The notes: generated from the sequence alone by a model not told the origin. A DNA stretch of 64,000 nt from Novosphingobium album (ex Liu et al. 2023) (GCF_029076845.1 NZ_JARESE010000070.1:88290-152289); one strand, 5' to 3'; counted from the first letter of the stretch, positions 9,928 through 18,517 are shown. Translations and numbers: made by a program.

Positions 9928-10314
9928 TCACTCCGCCGCGTGGCAGACCGCCTCGACATTGATCCCGTCGGGATCGAGCGCGAAGGCCGCGTAGTAATTG
10001 GCGTGATAATGCGGCCGCAGGCCAGGGGCGCCATGGTCCCGTCCGCCGCTGGCCAGCGCCGCCTTGTAGAAGGCATCGACCGCCGCCCGGCAGGACGCGG
10101 AAAAGGCCACATGGATGCCCGTCCCGCGCGGGCCGTCGTTGCCCAGCCAGAACGCCGGCTTGCCATCCTTGCCATAGCCGATGCCGTGATAGCCGCCGGT
10201 CTCCTCGGCCGTGACTTCCATCAGCGGCACATAGCCCAGCGGGGCCAGCGCGGCATCGTAGAAGCGGCGGGACGCGGCAAAGTCGCTCGCGCCGATACCC
10301 ATGTGGTCGATCAT
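9928..10314 (-). CDS. VOC family protein (glyoxalase/dioxygenase fold)
   Basis: A 128-residue vicinal-oxygen-chelate protein. The first beta-alpha unit is MIDHMGIGASDFAASRRFYD and the second starts at about GTGIHVAFSASCRAAVDAFY. The usual C-terminal metal ligand lies in FALDPDGINVEAV (Glu). Members are glyoxalases, lyases, isomerases or small stress proteins, often metal-dependent. The start at 10314 has an AAGGAG ribosome site. It lies 162 bases downstream of the SDR on the same strand, perhaps in the same transcript. The precise function is unknown. Confidence 0.82.
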   Translation of the reverse strand: MIDHMGIGASDFAASRRFYDAALAPLGYVPLMEVTAEETGGYHGIGYGKDGKPAFWLGNDGPRGTGIHVAFSASCRAAVDAFYKAALASGGRDHGAPGLRPHYHANYYAAFALDPDGINVEAVCHAAE

Positions 10315-10476
10315 CTCGCATCTCCTTGCGGGCGCTTCCGGCCGACCCCGCAGCCTTTGGCCGTGGTCGATCGTTATTCTCTCCAAATGGCGCCGAAAAG
10401 TGTGATTTTCACGCATCGCGACGCAGCGGATTTTGCGTACCTGCCCGCCCTGGCGCGGACGGAATGGCGATCCGCG

Positions 10477-11235
10477 CTAGCCAGCGGTCACGCCCGCGTC
10501 GATATTGATGCAGGCGCCATGATAGCTGCGCGCGGCCGGGCTGGCGAGGAAAGCCACGCAATCGGCCACGTCCTCGATCTCGCACAGCCCGCGCGGCGAG
10601 CCGATGCGGCTGATCAGGTCGCGATCGCAATCGGCCAGCGCGGCCATGCCCTGCACCAACCCGGTCATCATCCCGCCCGGCGCCACGGCATTGATGCGGA
10701 TCGGCTCCTTCATGTATTCCATCGCCAGCGCCTTGGTCATGTTGGTGAGCCCGGCCTTGGCGGCGCAATAAGCGGCGAAGTAGGCCTGCCCCTGGAACGC
10801 GGCGCAGGACGTAACGTTGACGATCGCGCCATGCGCCGCCAGCAGGTGCGGCAGGCTCTCGCGGATCAGGAAGAACGGCGCGTCCAGATTGACGCGCATC
10901 GTCAGATCCCAGCTTTCGTCGGGAAAGCTGGGCGTCGGCCCCGGTTTCATCACCCCGGCGATGTTGCACAGCGCGTCGAGCCGGCCGAATTCGGCCAGCG
11001 TGCGCTCCACCGCCTGCTTGCAGCTGGCCCGTTGCGACAAATCGAGCGGCAGTTCGAGCGCCTTGCGGCCCAGCGCGGCGATGGCCCGGGCGGTGCCCGC
11101 CAGCCCATCGGCCGAAACGTCCAGGATCGCCAGATCGGCGCCCGATTCCGCCAGTTTCAGCGCGGTGGCGCGCCCCAGCCCCGCCGCCGCGCCCGTTACC
11201 AGCGCGACCTTGCCGTTCATGTCCGATGCCTGCAT
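10477..11235 (-). CDS. SDR family oxidoreductase
   Basis: A 252-residue classical short-chain dehydrogenase. It shows the cofactor motif TGAAAGLGRATALKLAESG, the NIAGV segment, and catalytic Ser/Tyr/Lys in NVTSCAAF and YCAAKAG, with the late IRINAVAPGG motif and a C-terminal GACINIDAGVTAG typical of the family. The start at 11235 is chosen because GGGAGG lies five bases upstream; an earlier in-frame ATG is weaker. It follows the LysR gene by 32 bases on the same strand, so the two may be expressed together. The substrate is unknown. Confidence 0.88.
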   Translation of the reverse strand: MQASDMNGKVALVTGAAAGLGRATALKLAESGADLAILDVSADGLAGTARAIAALGRKALELPLDLSQRASCKQAVERTLAEFGRLDALCNIAGVMKPGPTPSFPDESWDLTMRVNLDAPFFLIRESLPHLLAAHGAIVNVTSCAAFQGQAYFAAYCAAKAGLTNMTKALAMEYMKEPIRINAVAPGGMMTGLVQGMAALADCDRDLISRIGSPRGLCEIEDVADCVAFLASPAARSYHGACINIDAGVTAG

Positions 11236-11267
11236 CCCAGCCTCCCTCATGCTATCCTCTGGCACCT

Positions 11268-12140
11268 TCATGCCTTGCGATAGTGCGCGCGGACAAGCGC
11301 GATGAACGGGCTGGTCCGCCCCACCGCGACTTGCGCGTCGCTGGCGAAGAGCAGGCCCACGTCGCGCGCCAGCTCGAAATCGCGCACCGGCACGAAGCGC
11401 ACCGTGCCGTCGGCGAAGCCTTCGGGCATCATGCCGATGCCCGCGCCCGCGCGCACGATGGCGAGCACGCGCGCGTCGCTGGTGGTCTTGAGCACGAAGC
11501 GCGGGCGCACGCCGCGCTGGGTGAAGAAACGGTTGATCTCCGGCAGCGCCTCGCAATGGCGGCGCAGCGCCATGCGATCCTGCGCGAGCTGTTCGGCCGG
11601 CACTTGCGCTTCGCCGGCCAGTGGGTGCTCCGGCGGCAGCACCATCATGTAGCGTTCGCGCGCCAGCACTTCGGGATGGAAACGGGCGTGGTGCGGGCGG
11701 ATCACCGTCAGCGCCACGTCGATCCGCCCGCGTTCGAGCCGCTCGGCCAGTTCGCGCTCGCCCCCGTCGAGCAGTTCGAGCACTTCGTCCGCGCCGCTCG
11801 CGCCATGGCGTTCGAGGATCGCCTCGACCGCGCGCGTCGGGATCGTGCCCAGCACGCCCACGCGCAGCAGGCGCGGCTCGGGCACGGCCTGGATCTCGCT
11901 CAGCGCCTGCTCGTATTCCGCCGCGATCCGCCGCGCGCGCACGAGGAAGCGGCTGCCCGCCGGCGTCAGCGACACGCCTTGCCGGTCACGGTCGAACAGG
12001 CGCGCGCCCAGCTCGCGCTCCAGCTTGGCGATCCCGGCCGACAGGGTGGGCTGGGTGACGCTGACCGAACGGGCCGCGCGGCCGAAGCTGCCCAGTTCGG
12101 CCACCGCCAGGAAATAGCGCAGCATGTATTGGTCGATCAT
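11268..12140 (-). CDS. LysR-family transcriptional regulator
   Basis: A 290-residue LysR-type regulator: N-terminal winged helix-turn-helix (FLAVAELGSFGRAARSVSVT, about residues 10-29, then QPTLSAGIAKLERELG) followed by a two-lobed effector-binding domain (LLRVGVLGTIPT onward). It lies divergent from the acyl-CoA carboxylase genes with 142 bases between the starts. A perfect palindrome overlaps its start codon. It is therefore the likely regulator of the carboxylase operon, of itself, and perhaps of the SDR behind it. The effector is not known; a CoA-pathway intermediate would be reasonable. Confidence 0.9.
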   Translation of the reverse strand: MIDQYMLRYFLAVAELGSFGRAARSVSVTQPTLSAGIAKLERELGARLFDRDRQGVSLTPAGSRFLVRARRIAAEYEQALSEIQAVPEPRLLRVGVLGTIPTRAVEAILERHGASGADEVLELLDGGERELAERLERGRIDVALTVIRPHHARFHPEVLARERYMMVLPPEHPLAGEAQVPAEQLAQDRMALRRHCEALPEINRFFTQRGVRPRFVLKTTSDARVLAIVRAGAGIGMMPEGFADGTVRFVPVRDFELARDVGLLFASDAQVAVGRTSPFIALVRAHYRKA

Positions 12141-12154
12141 AGACGCTGTCTATG
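12138..12154. promoter_or_regulatory. Palindromic operator candidate for the LysR regulator
   Basis: A perfect palindrome with 7-bp arms, CATAGAC-GCT-GTCTATG. The left arm contains the LysR start codon, and the site sits about 130 bp before the carboxylase start. It could serve autorepression of the LysR gene; activation of the carboxylase would need a site nearer its promoter. No experiment supports it. Confidence 0.45.
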
Positions 12155-12282
12155 GAAAGCCCGTGCAACTTTCAATTTCCGTCCGCTTTGCCGGCAAGCT
12201 AGACAGGCAGGACAAAGCCAGCCGCGATGGGAACAGGGATGCCTTTCGGATCGAATCAGGAGACGGCCAGGGAGATGCGGGC

Positions 12283-13884
12283 ATGAGCGCGCCCGTGCTC
12301 CAGACCAGCATCACTCTCGATAGCCCGGAAGCGCAGGCGCGCGCCGCGCACAACCGCGCGCTGGCCGAGGAACTGCGCGCCCGCGTCGCGCAGGCGGCGC
12401 TGGGCGGCAATGCAAAGTCGCGTGAACGCCACGTGGCGCGGGGCAAGCTGCTCCCGCGCGAGCGGGTGGAGCGGCTGCTCGATCCCGGCTCGCCGCTGCT
12501 CGAGCTCGGCCAGCTCGCCGCCAATGGCCTTTATGGCGAGGATATTCCCGGCGCCGGCCTGATCACCGCGATCGGGCACGTCTCCGGCCGCCCCTGCATG
12601 ATCGTGTGCAACGATGCCACGGTCAAAGGCGGCACCTATTACCCGATGACGGTGAAGAAGCATATCCGCGCACAGGAGATCGCGCGCGAGAACCGGCTGC
12701 CGTGCGTCTACCTCGTCGACAGCGGCGGCGCCAACCTGCCGCACCAGGCCGAAGTCTTCCCCGATCGCGATCACTTCGGCCGCATCTTCTTCAACCAGGC
12801 GCAGATGAGTGCGAAGGGCATCCCGCAGATCGCCTGCGTGATGGGAAGCTGCACGGCGGGCGGTGCCTATGTGCCCGCCATGTCGGACGAGACAGTGATC
12901 GTGAAAGAGCAGGGCACAATCTTCCTCGCCGGCCCGCCGCTGGTCCAGGCCGCGACCGGCGAAGTGATCAGCGCCGAGGATCTGGGCGGCGGCGACCTGC
13001 ACAGTCGCAAGTCGGGCGTGACCGATCATCTGGCCGACAATGACGAGCACGCGCTGACCATCGTGCGCGACATCGTCAGCCATCTGGGCCCACGCCACGA
13101 CAACGGCCTGCCGCTGCGCGAACCGCGCCCGCCGAAATACGCGCCCGAGGAACTCTATTCGATCATTCCCGAAGACGTGCGCGCGCCTTATGATGTGCAC
13201 GAAGTGATCGCCCGCATCGTCGACGGCAGCGAGTTTCACGAGTTCAAGGCGCTTTACGGCAGCACGCTGGTCTGCGGCTTCGCGCATATTCACGGGATGC
13301 CGGTGGCGATCCTGGCCAACAACGGCGTGCTCTTTTCCGAAAGCGCGCAGAAGGGCGCGCACTTCATCGAGCTGGCCTGCCAGCGCAAGATCCCACTGCT
13401 GTTCCTCCAGAACATCTCGGGCTTCATGGTCGGCGGCAAGTATGAGGCCGAAGGCATCGCCAAGCACGGCGCCAAGCTGGTGACGGCGGTGGCGACCGCG
13501 AGCGTACCCCGCATCACCGTGCTGATCGGCGGCAGCTTTGGCGCCGGCAACTATGGCATGTGCGGCCGCGCCTATGACCCGCGCTTCCTGTTCACCTGGC
13601 CCAACGCGCGCATCAGCGTGATGGGCGGCGAACAGGCCGCCAGCGTGCTCGCCACCGTCCACCGCGACGCCGACAAGTGGGACGAGCGCGAGGCCGAAGC
13701 CTTCAAGGCGCCGATCCGCCAGAAGTACGAGGACGAAGGCAACCCCTACTACGCCACCGCCCGCCTGTGGGATGACGGCGTGATCGACCCGGCGCAGACC
13801 CGCGACGTGCTGGGACTGGCGCTGGCGGCGAGCCTGGAAGCGCCCATCCCCGACCAGCCGCGGTTCGGCGTGTTCAGGATGTGA
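12283..13884 (+). CDS. Acyl-CoA carboxylase carboxyltransferase subunit (methylcrotonyl-CoA carboxylase beta-like)
   Basis: A 533-residue carboxyltransferase that would move the carboxyl group from biotin to an acyl-CoA. It shows RERHVARGKLLPRERVERLL at the N-terminus, GGGAYVPAM-type text (GGAYVPAMSDET), IFLAGPPLVQAATGE, and the second crotonase-like half with GGSFGAGNYGMCGRAYDPRF. This pattern is closest to methylcrotonyl-CoA or geranyl-CoA carboxylase beta subunits. ATG 12283 has a GGGAG site; a longer in-frame extension is rejected. The partner subunit is at 14416, with a DUF559 cassette between them. Isovaleryl-CoA dehydrogenase and HMG-CoA lyase genes are not in the window, so the substrate is uncertain. 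Confidence 0.88.
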   Translation: MSAPVLQTSITLDSPEAQARAAHNRALAEELRARVAQAALGGNAKSRERHVARGKLLPRERVERLLDPGSPLLELGQLAANGLYGEDIPGAGLITAIGHVSGRPCMIVCNDATVKGGTYYPMTVKKHIRAQEIARENRLPCVYLVDSGGANLPHQAEVFPDRDHFGRIFFNQAQMSAKGIPQIACVMGSCTAGGAYVPAMSDETVIVKEQGTIFLAGPPLVQAATGEVISAEDLGGGDLHSRKSGVTDHLADNDEHALTIVRDIVSHLGPRHDNGLPLREPRPPKYAPEELYSIIPEDVRAPYDVHEVIARIVDGSEFHEFKALYGSTLVCGFAHIHGMPVAILANNGVLFSESAQKGAHFIELACQRKIPLLFLQNISGFMVGGKYEAEGIAKHGAKLVTAVATASVPRITVLIGGSFGAGNYGMCGRAYDPRFLFTWPNARISVMGGEQAASVLATVHRDADKWDEREAEAFKAPIRQKYEDEGNPYYATARLWDDGVIDPAQTRDVLGLALAASLEAPIPDQPRFGVFRM

Positions 13885-13898
13885 TGGTGGCGGCGGGT

Positions 13899-13971
13899 GG
13901 CCTTTCCTCATTCCTCCCCGAGCTCGTCTCGGGGAGGGGGACCGCCCGGCGCAGCCGGGTGGTGGAGGGGG
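13899..13971. repeat. Left inverted repeat of the DUF559 cassette
   Basis: The core, from 13910, contains the palindrome CTCCCCGAGCTCGTCTCGGG and then a GC hairpin CCCGGCGCAGCCGGG, ending GGTGGAGGGGGA. It matches the complement of 14345-14403 except in the hairpin loop region. A weaker match extends the repeat outward to 13899. The last 20 codons of the DUF559 gene are written in it. Confidence 0.85.
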
Positions 13972-14339
13972 AGCCGCGCCGCCGCTTCGGCCAGGATCAA
14001 GGCAAGCACGCGTTCCAGATCGTCCAGCACGGCCTTCGCCGGAATGCGCAAAGTCGCGATTCCGGCACGCGCGAACCACGCGTCGCGCACTTCATCGCGC
14101 AGCGGACGATCGCCGAAATCATGGGCGGCGCCATCCACCTCGATCGCCAGCCGCGCATCACTGCAATAGAAATCCAGCACGTAGGCCCCGCTGGGATGCT
14201 GGCGCCGGAACTTGAGTCCGTGCGGCCGCTGCCGCAGTTCGCGCCACAGCAGACCCTCGGGCAAGGACATCGCGCGCCGCAATTTCCGGGCCCGATCGAT
14301 CCGGCCATCGCGAGGTTTCGGCGAAACATCCCTGAACAT
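13908..14339 (-). CDS. DUF559 family endonuclease-like protein
   Basis: A 143-residue protein with the DUF559 domain, a relative of very-short-patch-repair endonucleases with a PD-(D/E)xK fold. LRRAMSLPEGLLWRELR opens the domain; the likely metal-binding acidic residues are Asp56 (VLDFYC), Glu67 and Asp69 (AIEVDG). The C-terminal PLHHPAAPGGPPPRDELGEE is encoded by the left inverted repeat, so it is probably not part of the fold. The start at 14339 has a GGGGGA site. The gene runs against the carboxylase operon in which it sits. Family members are uncharacterised; roles in DNA repair or in moving the flanking repeat are both possible. Confidence 0.8.
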   Translation of the reverse strand: MFRDVSPKPRDGRIDRARKLRRAMSLPEGLLWRELRQRPHGLKFRRQHPSGAYVLDFYCSDARLAIEVDGAAHDFGDRPLRDEVRDAWFARAGIATLRIPAKAVLDDLERVLALILAEAAARLPLHHPAAPGGPPPRDELGEE

Positions 14340-14344
14340 CGCAG

Positions 14345-14415
14345 TTCCCCCTCCACCATGCTTCGCATGGTCCCCCTCCCCGAGACAAGCTCGGGGAGGA
14401 ATTGAGAGAAAGCCC
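14345..14415. repeat. Right inverted repeat of the DUF559 cassette
   Basis: Inverted copy of 13899-13971: TTCCCCCTCCACC, a CATGC-TTC-GCATG hairpin, then the CCCCGAGACAAGCTCGGGG palindrome and AGGAATT, with a weaker extension to the start codon at 14416. The inner hairpin differs from that of the left copy but keeps its pairing, which shows the stem structure has been preserved. Confidence 0.85.
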
Positions 14416-16257
14416 ATGATCCAGTCCCTCCTCATCGCCAACCGGGGCGAGATCGCTTGCCGGGTGATCCGCACCGCGCGCCGGCTCGGCATTCGCACGA
14501 TCGCGGTCTATTCGGATGCCGACGCCGATGCGCTGCATGTGCGCGAAGCGGATGAAGCGGTGCATATCGGCCCCTCGCCCGCGCGCGAAAGCTATCTGGT
14601 GGGCGAGAAGATCATTGCCGCCGCCAGGGCCACCGGGGCCGAGGCGATCCATCCGGGCTATGGCTTCCTTTCGGAAAACGCCGAGTTCGCGCAAGCCGTG
14701 ATCGACGCCGGGCTGGTCTGGGTCGGCCCCGACCCCGCCTCGATCACCGCGATGGGCCTGAAGGACGCGGCCAAGAAACTGATGGCGCAAGCCGGCGTGC
14801 CGGTGACGCCGGGCTACATGGGCGAGGAGCAGGCGGCGATCTTCCTGGCGGATGAAGCCGCCAAGATCGGCTATCCGGTGCTGATCAAGGCGGTCGCGGG
14901 CGGCGGCGGCAAAGGTATGCGGCTGGTCGAGAGCGAGGACGAGTTCGCCGACGCGCTCGCCTCGTGCAAGCGCGAGGCGGCCAGTTCCTTCGGCAACGAT
15001 CATGTGCTGATCGAGAAGTATATCCTCAGCCCCCGCCACATCGAAGTGCAGGTGTTCGGCGACAGCCACGGCAACATCGTCCACTTGTTCGAGCGGGACT
15101 GCTCGCTGCAGCGCCGCCACCAGAAAGTGATCGAGGAAGCGCCCGCGCCGGGCATGGATGCTGCAACCCGTACTGCATTGTGCACCGCAGCAGTGCGTGC
15201 AGCAAAAGCGGTCGACTATGTCGGCGCGGGCACGATCGAATTCATCGCCGACGGCTCGGAAGGGCTGCGTGCCGATCGCATCTGGTTCATGGAAATGAAC
15301 ACGCGGCTGCAGGTGGAGCATCCCGTGACCGAGGCAATCACCGGGGTCGATCTGGTGGAATGGCAGCTGCGCGTCGCGAGCGGCGAGCCGCTGCCGCTGG
15401 CGCAGCACGATCTGGGCATCGATGGCTGGGCGATGGAAGCGCGGCTCTATGCCGAGGATCCGGCCAAGGGCTTCCTGCCCTCGATCGGCAAGCTCGAACT
15501 GCTGCAATTCGGCGACGCGCCGGGCGGACGCATCGACACCGGCGTCTATGAAGGCGCCGAAGTCTCGCCGTTCTACGATCCGATGATCGCCAAGGTCATC
15601 GCCTGGGGCGATGACCGCGAGGTGGCGCGCGAGCGGCTGGGCGAGATGCTGGCCGACAGTGCGGTCTGGCCGGTCAGGACCAATGCCTCGTTCCTGGTGA
15701 AGGCGCTGGACCATCCCGATTTCGTCACCGGCACGGTCGATACCGGGCTGATCGGCCGTGATGGCGAGGCCTTGGCGCAAACGCCCGCACCCTCGCGCGA
15801 GGCGCTGGAAGCGGCTGCCGCGGCGCTGGTGCCGCTGTATGATCCGCCGGGCTTCCGGCTCAACGCCGCCCCCGCGCGCGCGGCCTGGTTCCTGCTCGAT
15901 GGCGAGCGGGTGGAGATCGCGGTCGATGGCGGCAGCGAGGCGCCGGTGCCTTCGGTGCTCGTCACCGAGCAAGGGCAGGCCTGGCTGCTGGCGCACTGGC
16001 GCAAGGAAGGCACGGCGGGCGGCGCGGCGGGCTCCGGCTCGATCCTCGCGCCGATGCCGGGCAAGGTCATCGCGGTCGAAGTGGCGCAAGGCGATGTCGT
16101 GACCAAGGGGCAGAAGCTGCTGACGCTGGAAGCGATGAAGATGGAGCACACGCTGACCGCGCCGTTCGACGGCGTGGTGGCCGAGCTCAACACCCAGGCC
16201 GGCGCGCAAGTGCAAGTGGAAGCGCTGCTGGCCCGGATCGAGGAACACGACGCCTGA
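14416..16257 (+). CDS. Acyl-CoA carboxylase biotin carboxylase/carrier subunit
   Basis: A 613-residue alpha subunit of a biotin-dependent acyl-CoA carboxylase. The N-terminal biotin carboxylase domain shows IANRGEIACRVIRTARRLG, HPGYGFLSENAEFA, the glycine-rich ATP loop KAVAGGGGKGMR and EMNTRLQVEHPVTE. The C-terminal biotinyl domain carries the biotinylation motif EAMKMEH with Lys575. It is somewhat shorter than typical methylcrotonyl-CoA carboxylase alpha chains. It pairs with the carboxyltransferase at 12283, but 531 bases holding the DUF559 cassette now separate them. The start codon follows the right repeat directly; GAGAG just upstream is the likely ribosome site. Confidence 0.9.
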   Translation: MIQSLLIANRGEIACRVIRTARRLGIRTIAVYSDADADALHVREADEAVHIGPSPARESYLVGEKIIAAARATGAEAIHPGYGFLSENAEFAQAVIDAGLVWVGPDPASITAMGLKDAAKKLMAQAGVPVTPGYMGEEQAAIFLADEAAKIGYPVLIKAVAGGGGKGMRLVESEDEFADALASCKREAASSFGNDHVLIEKYILSPRHIEVQVFGDSHGNIVHLFERDCSLQRRHQKVIEEAPAPGMDAATRTALCTAAVRAAKAVDYVGAGTIEFIADGSEGLRADRIWFMEMNTRLQVEHPVTEAITGVDLVEWQLRVASGEPLPLAQHDLGIDGWAMEARLYAEDPAKGFLPSIGKLELLQFGDAPGGRIDTGVYEGAEVSPFYDPMIAKVIAWGDDREVARERLGEMLADSAVWPVRTNASFLVKALDHPDFVTGTVDTGLIGRDGEALAQTPAPSREALEAAAAALVPLYDPPGFRLNAAPARAAWFLLDGERVEIAVDGGSEAPVPSVLVTEQGQAWLLAHWRKEGTAGGAAGSGSILAPMPGKVIAVEVAQGDVVTKGQKLLTLEAMKMEHTLTAPFDGVVAELNTQAGAQVQVEALLARIEEHDA

Positions 16258-16266
16258 GGCGCAGCG

Positions 16267-17454
16267 CTATCGCCGCGATCCGGCGTAATGCGTGACGGCC
16301 ACGCCGTGCGGCGTCTTGTCCAGCGTGAAATAGAACGTCGCGCCGGCATCGACTGAAGATTCTGCCCAGATCCGCCCGCCATGGCGATCGACGATCCGCT
16401 GCACGATCGCCAGGCCAATGCCGCTGCCGTCGAACGCCTGCCGCGCGTGCAACCGCTGGAACGCGTCGAACAGGCGATCGGCAAAGCGCATGTCAAAGCC
16501 CACGCCATTGTCGCGCACATAGTATACCGGCGGCCCGTGCGGCGCCGCCGCCACCGGCAGCGTGCCCACCTGGATCTCCGGCCGGTCGCGCAGGCGGCTG
16601 AACTTGACCGCGTTTTCCAGCAGGTTCTGGAAAACCAGGCGCACCAGCGTGGGGTCCGCGCGCAAGTCGGGCAAATCACCGAGTTCGACGTGGAAATCGA
16701 TATCGGCATTGGCGTGGCGCAGATCGCGCAGGATATCGGCGACCAGCCCCGGCGTGTCGACCGTGCCGCGCCGCAGCTTGTGGCGGCCGATCCGGGCGAG
16801 CGCCAGATGATCCTCGATCAGGTCGTTCATCTGGTCCACGCTGCGGCCGATCATCGCCAGTCGCTCGGCGACCACGGGGGCCAGGCTTGGCGCCTCGTCC
16901 CGCAGCACGGACTGCGCCAGCCATTCGATCGCGCGCAGCGGCGCGCGCAGATCGTGCGATACCGAATAGGCGAACGCTTCCAGATCCCGGTTTGCCGCCA
17001 CCAGATCGCCCGTGCGCGATTCCATCTGGCGTTCGAGTTCGACCTCGGCGGCCTGCGCGTGGGGATCGCGGATGATCCGGGCAACAAGGCGCGGAAACAG
17101 GCTCTGCGCGATCTCGGCACGGTCCAGCACTTCGGCCGCGCCTGCCTCGCGCAACTGGCGCGACAGGGCCGGATCGACGGCATTGGCGATGACGATGACC
17201 GGGGCCTGCCCGGCCTGCGCCACGATCACCGCCAGGTCCGCCAGGTCCGCCGATGCCGGCGATCCCAGATCGAGGACCACGCCATCAAACCCCTGCTGGC
17301 GCAATAGGCGCGGCGCGGCGGCGCGCGTGGCGGTATGCCGCACGGCCACTTGCCCGGCGCCGCCAGTGACAAGCCGGTCGCGGAGGAACGCGGCATCGCC
17401 ATCAGCATCCGCGACGATCAGCAGCAGGCCAGGCAGGGCGATTTCAATCGGCAT
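16267..17454 (-). CDS. Soluble histidine kinase with N-terminal receiver-like domain
   Basis: A 395-residue cytoplasmic kinase with no membrane segment. Residues 1-125 form a receiver-like domain (phosphoacceptor candidate Asp62 in VVLDLG) without the usual conserved lysine. A short helix leads to the dimerisation domain with phospho-His167 in SVSHDLRAPLRAI, then an ATPase domain with NLLENAVKFS, DNGVGFD and GSGIGLAIV. The H-box resembles those of bacteriophytochrome-type kinases. It is divergent from the LuxR-type response regulator at 17876, its best candidate partner. The input signal is unknown. Confidence 0.88.
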   Translation of the reverse strand: MPIEIALPGLLLIVADADGDAAFLRDRLVTGGAGQVAVRHTATRAAAPRLLRQQGFDGVVLDLGSPASADLADLAVIVAQAGQAPVIVIANAVDPALSRQLREAGAAEVLDRAEIAQSLFPRLVARIIRDPHAQAAEVELERQMESRTGDLVAANRDLEAFAYSVSHDLRAPLRAIEWLAQSVLRDEAPSLAPVVAERLAMIGRSVDQMNDLIEDHLALARIGRHKLRRGTVDTPGLVADILRDLRHANADIDFHVELGDLPDLRADPTLVRLVFQNLLENAVKFSRLRDRPEIQVGTLPVAAAPHGPPVYYVRDNGVGFDMRFADRLFDAFQRLHARQAFDGSGIGLAIVQRIVDRHGGRIWAESSVDAGATFYFTLDKTPHGVAVTHYAGSRR

Positions 17455-17626
17455 GGCGCCCTCCCATCGGGCGAAGCCGGCCCGGGCCGCGCGGCGCGCC
17501 CACGCACGCCGGCGCCGCTTCAGGGCGAGCGGACCAGCGCCGCGCCAGCATGTTTCCGAGCGGGCCTTTACAGATCATGACGCCCTGTCCGGTAAAAACC
17601 GCGATCGCGGCAGTCAGCGGATTTCC

Positions 17627-17648
17627 GGATATCTGTAAGTAAATATCC
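17627..17648. promoter_or_regulatory. Inverted repeat in the divergent kinase/regulator promoter region
   Basis: GGATAT and ATATCC, 10 bases apart, in an AT-rich stretch between the divergent kinase (start 17454) and regulator (start 17876). It may be a binding site for the LuxR-type regulator. The rest of the 421-base gap shows no gene. Confidence 0.35.
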
Positions 17649-17875
17649 CACAGTTTATTACTTCCCATTTCGGGGGCGTTGCTGGAAGATATTAATACTT
17701 TATGCCTTGCAATACTGATTCATCGCAGGATACCTTGCGACAAACGGGCATTCGAAAGCGGATTTCGACATGCCTTGGAGACGAAGACCGCGATCGGACG
17801 GACCCCGGCTCCACGGACATGGCGAAGCGGGAATTCGCGGTTCACCCCAGTGTGGACCGGAAACGGAGGCGCCAG

Positions 17876-18517
17876 ATGCAGACCCAGCGGGTTATCGTGG
17901 TGGACGATCACCCCTTGTGCGCGACCGCGGTGGCCGCCGTGCTGTCGGGCATCGGCGGCAATATCACAGTGGAAATGCGCGGTTCGCTCAAGGAACTCGA
18001 TAAAGTTGCGCGCGGAGAGGATATCGCGCTGATCCTGCTGGACCTGAGGCTTCCCGATGTCTCAGGAATGCACGGCATCGAAATGGTCAAGGCATCGTTT
18101 CCCAGCGTCCCGCTTTGCGTGATGTCGGGCCAGATCGATGCCGGCACCGTGCGGCAGGTGCTGTCGCAAGGCGTCGCCGGGTTCATTCCCAAGACGCTGT
18201 CGTACAGCGAATTCTCGCACGCGCTGGAACGGCTGCTGGCCGGCGGGATGGCCTGGCCGCGCATGGCCGAAAGCGAGGACGGCGAAGCCGGCCCGCTGAG
18301 CCCGGCCGAACGGCGCATCATGCATGCGCTGAGCCTGGGCCTGCAGAACAAGCAGATCGCCTTCGACCTGGGCCTGTCGGAATCGACGGTCAAAAGCCAT
18401 CTGGCCCATATCTTCGCCAAGCTGAAAGTGACCAACCGATCACAGGCCATCCTGGTGTTCGATCGCATGATCTTCGATGCCGTGCCATGCGCTGAAGACA
18501 ACCATGGCGTGATCTGA
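17876..18517 (+). CDS. LuxR/NarL-family response regulator
   Basis: A 213-residue response regulator. The receiver domain has acidic residues in VIVVDDHP and phospho-Asp56 in LILLDLRLP, with FIPKTLS carrying the conserved lysine. The C-terminal LuxR-type helix-turn-helix is LSPAERRIMHALSLGLQNKQ followed by LGLSESTVKSHLAHIFAKL. ATG 17876 has a GGAGG ribosome site; longer in-frame starts exist but are weaker. It is divergent from the soluble kinase at 16267 and probably its output. Target genes are unknown; the inverted repeat at 17627 is a candidate autoregulatory site. Confidence 0.9.
   Translation: MQTQRVIVVDDHPLCATAVAAVLSGIGGNITVEMRGSLKELDKVARGEDIALILLDLRLPDVSGMHGIEMVKASFPSVPLCVMSGQIDAGTVRQVLSQGVAGFIPKTLSYSEFSHALERLLAGGMAWPRMAESEDGEAGPLSPAERRIMHALSLGLQNKQIAFDLGLSESTVKSHLAHIFAKLKVTNRSQAILVFDRMIFDAVPCAEDNHGVI

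Larger units (their letters stand above)
13899..14415. mobile_element. DUF559 nuclease cassette bounded by inverted repeats
   Basis: A 0.5-kb unit inserted between the two carboxylase genes. It consists of one minus-strand DUF559 gene between two inverted copies of a palindromic repeat of about 60-70 bp. The right arm ends at the start codon of the downstream carboxylase gene, so that gene's leader is made from the repeat. The arrangement looks like a small mobile or homing cassette. No transposase gene is present and no clear target duplication is seen, so mobility is inference. Confidence 0.6.

Noticed and set aside
12256..14079. 607-codon open frame on the minus strand opposite the carboxyltransferase
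   Set aside because: Shadow frame with low-complexity Arg/His/Ala text; extends into the repeat and has no family resemblance.
13899..14415. Possible insertion sequence with transposase
   Set aside because: The only gene inside is a DUF559 protein; no DDE, Y1 or serine transposase is seen, so it is reported as a repeat-bounded cassette and not as an IS.
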